Source: JBCBSZ01 sp039818945 (GTDB taxonomy: Bacteria > Actinomycetota > Acidimicrobiia > Acidimicrobiales > Poriferisodalaceae). From it: a DNA stretch of 64,000 nucleotides. A program made the translations under genes and the position numbers. The notes below the pieces were generated by a model, which did no database searches, had not been told where the DNA came from, and saw only the letters and a list, made by a program, of their open reading frames with translations. The DNA is taken from the NCBI GenBank assembly GCA_039818945.1, contig JBCBSZ010000021.1:5305-69304 (forward strand), in the 5' to 3' direction. This document shows positions 62,354 to 64,000 of this stretch, one piece after another; position 1 is the first letter of the stretch, and the number at the start of each line of letters is the position of its first letter.

Positions 62354-63025
62354 CTACGACTCGCCCGCCATGAGCTTCTCGGCGTAGTCCTCCATCGTGA
62401 TGATGCCGCCCTCGTCCGCCGCCCGCCCCTGGTCGTCGGGCCGCAGCACGTCCTGGACCGCGTCGATGCGCTTCCACGCCGGGTAGGGCTGGTTGCCGTC
62501 GGCGTCCGGCACGTACGGCGAGGTCTCGACCCGCTCGTGCTTGTGGATCATCCGTGCGCAGTTGACGAAGGTCGTGTCGACGGTGGCCCGGACGATCATC
62601 GTCGCCCCGGGGAACGTGGCCATCTCCGGATCGTCGGACGAGACCGTCGCCGTCGCCTGCACCCGGAACCGGTTCGGGGTCTCGAAGTCGATGAACAGCA
62701 TCCCGATCTTGCCGGTGTCGCTGATGTTGCCCATCGACAGGAACATGCCGTTGCCGTCGTAGCAGGGGAACACGACGGTCTTCGGGTCGAGGACCTTGAC
62801 GAGGCCGACCGGACCGCCCTTGTAGGACACCGTCGGCTCACCCCGCTCGTTGACGGTCGAGAGGAAGAAGAAGTCCCGGCTCTCGATGAACGGGATCTGC
62901 TCCTCGGGGATCTCGTCGGCGAAGATCGCCAGCGTCAGACGGTCGGCGAGGTCGACGGTCTGCTGGTCGGCCTGCACCGCCCGTTGGGCCGGGGTGTAGA
63001 AGCTTGCGTCGATGCCCTCGCTCAC
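62354..63025 (-). CDS. Pyridoxamine 5'-phosphate oxidase-family protein (nitrilase partner)
   Basis: 223 residues. The split-barrel FMN/F420-type core is IESRDFFFLSTVNERGEPTV, VVFPCYDGNGMFLSMGNI and IGMLFIDFETPNRFRVQ. GTG start overlaps the nitrilase stop (GTGA), so expression is tightly coupled. The pairing suggests a redox step on the same compound as the nitrilase, though its chemistry is unknown. It converges with the DAO gene, 1 bp apart. Confidence 0.87.
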   Translation of the reverse strand: MSEGIDASFYTPAQRAVQADQQTVDLADRLTLAIFADEIPEEQIPFIESRDFFFLSTVNERGEPTVSYKGGPVGLVKVLDPKTVVFPCYDGNGMFLSMGNISDTGKIGMLFIDFETPNRFRVQATATVSSDDPEMATFPGATMIVRATVDTTFVNCARMIHKHERVETSPYVPDADGNQPYPAWKRIDAVQDVLRPDDQGRAADEGGIITMEDYAEKLMAGES

Positions 63026-64000
63026 GCCTGGACCTCGATCTGCTCGGGCTCGGTCAGGTCGATCGTCGGCTGCTCGTGCTGCCCCTCGATCGTCACGGCC
63101 CGAGGGCGCTCGGACCGGTTGAGGAGCAGCTGGGTGACGTCGGGCCGGCTGTAGTGGCCGGTCGGGTCGGCAGCGGACTTGGCGATGGCCTGCAGCGCCG
63201 GGTCGCAGTCGGCGTAGAGGATGCCCTCCTCGGTCTCGGGCAGCGGCTCGGCGAGCAGCGAGCCCTCCGGGCCGTAGATGCGGGTGAAGCCGCCGCCCTC
63301 GAGCAGCATCTGCTCCTTGGCCGGCGTGTCGCAGAAGAGCTCCCGACCGGCGGCGCCGATGACGGCGCTCGGGGCGAGGACGAAGACCTGGCCCTCGACG
63401 GCGTACATCATGCTCGCGGCGTTGTTCACCTCGTGGCCGAGGGCGTTGGCGGCGCCCCGGTACAACGAGAACGCCGGCCAGGCCGCGCAGTGGATGTCCT
63501 CGCCCATGCTGAACATGGCGTACTTGGTGAGCGGCTGGATGTGCTCCCAGCAGCACAGCGACCCGACGTTGCCGTACTCCATCTCGACGACGTCGAGGTC
63601 GGAGCCGTCGCCCTCGCCGAACACCGAGCGCTCGACGTGGGTCGGCTTGAGCTTGCGGCGCGCCTTGCGGAGCTCGCCGTCGGGACCGAAGGTCGCCTGG
63701 CCCATGTAGAGGCTGCCGCCGTCGCGTTCCGAGTAGCCCAGCGACACGGCGATCTCGTGCTCGGCGGCCGCGGCGCCGATGCGGGCCAGTTGGGGCCCGT
63801 CGGCGGTGGGCGAGTTGGCCCAGTAGGTCGGGACGTGGGCCATGCCCGCGGCGGGGCTGTCCAGCCAGATCTGCCACGGATAGCCGGGGATGAAGGTCTC
63901 GGGGAAGGCGATGAGCTCCGCGCCGTTGCCAGCCGCCTCGGCCATGAGGCTGATGACCTTGTCGGTCGTGGCGTCCATGTCGAACCAGATCGGTTCCGAC
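63022..64000 (-). CDS. Nitrilase (5' end beyond window)
   Basis: 326 codons visible; the frame stays open past 64000 and reads ...SEPIWFDMDATTDKV, the normal start of nitrilases after the first strand, so only about ten residues are missing. Catalytic triad: Glu in FPETFIPGYPW, Lys in RRKLKPTHVERSVFGEGDG and Cys in SLCCWEHIQPL. These motifs are those of true nitrilases that hydrolyse R-CN to acid and ammonia. The C-terminal RPDVTQLLLNR is also typical. Coupled to the PNPOx-family gene. Confidence 0.94.
   Translation of the reverse strand, partial: SEPIWFDMDATTDKVISLMAEAAGNGAELIAFPETFIPGYPWQIWLDSPAAGMAHVPTYWANSPTADGPQLARIGAAAAEHEIAVSLGYSERDGGSLYMGQATFGPDGELRKARRKLKPTHVERSVFGEGDGSDLDVVEMEYGNVGSLCCWEHIQPLTKYAMFSMGEDIHCAAWPAFSLYRGAANALGHEVNNAASMMYAVEGQVFVLAPSAVIGAAGRELFCDTPAKEQMLLEGGGFTRIYGPEGSLLAEPLPETEEGILYADCDPALQAIAKSAADPTGHYSRPDVTQLLLNRSERPRAVTIEGQHEQPTIDLTEPEQIEVQA

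Overview
The window is very GC-rich, densely coded DNA from a bacterium that is most likely a high-GC actinobacterium. A class Acidimicrobiia origin is my inference, not something the sequence proves. The supporting signs are a monomeric NADP isocitrate dehydrogenase, an F420-type luciferase-like oxidoreductase, a PPi-type phosphofructokinase, threonine- and proline-rich lipoprotein linkers, many GTG starts, 4-nt GTGA/ATGA start/stop overlaps, and TANNNT boxes 6-9 nt before start codons (leaderless-type promoters). I see no tRNA, rRNA, CRISPR array, insertion sequence or prophage. Both ends of the window cut genes.

Layout. 1-4988 (minus): a short-chain dehydrogenase, a THI5/SsuA-type ABC importer (ATPase, permease, lipoprotein), an MDR oxidoreductase and a truncated secreted protein. 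5040-11376: an aminoglycoside-phosphotransferase-fold kinase, a VapBC pair, a Rieske oxygenase, icd and yaaA. 11380-16690 (minus): a huge c-di-GMP protein (membrane sensor-GGDEF-EAL-CelD-like acetyltransferase), a DMT permease, a small lipoprotein and a metallo-beta-lactamase-fold hydrolase. 16742-18737 (minus): TauD-like dioxygenase, then an ArsR/SRPBCC/SnoaL cassette. 18747-21059 (minus): a proline-rich membrane protein, ApbE and a haem membrane protein, which look like a small flavin/haem electron-transfer unit. 21201-26321 (minus): nitronate monooxygenase, then nitroreductase-malonyl-CoA decarboxylase-IlvD. 26414-28796: envelope proteins. 28861-32841 (plus): acyl-CoA dehydrogenase, an ABC-2 exporter and a YeiH-type exporter. 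32849-38250: an alpha/beta hydrolase with a WS/DGAT-like protein whose catalytic motif is broken, a FadR-type palindrome in the divergent promoter, an S1P-lyase-like decarboxylase, a BadH-like dehydrogenase and an F420 oxidoreductase.

38333-51787 is the most coherent system. It contains a GH3 beta-glucosidase, a LacI repressor, and a LacI-controlled operon of two sugar permeases, a sugar-binding lipoprotein, an ASPIC/FG-GAP lipoprotein, a small membrane protein, a MalK-type ATPase, a GH4 alpha-galactosidase and a vanadium-haloperoxidase-fold protein. Its promoter, two overlapping operators, a 26-codon leader ORF, a UUCG hairpin and a 14-bp terminator-like stem can all be read directly. The presence of an ASPIC lipoprotein and a vanadium haloperoxidase inside an alpha-galactoside uptake operon is unusual.

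51795-64000: an Lrp regulator, a two-domain eukaryote-like phosphofructokinase followed by a PPi-type phosphofructokinase, a CHMI isomerase, an acyl-CoA dehydrogenase with a P450, an SHMT-like PLP enzyme, two PNPOx-fold flavoproteins, a DAO-type oxidase and a true nitrilase cut by the window end. Overall this reads as an aerobic heterotroph with broad lipid, aromatic and glycoside catabolism.
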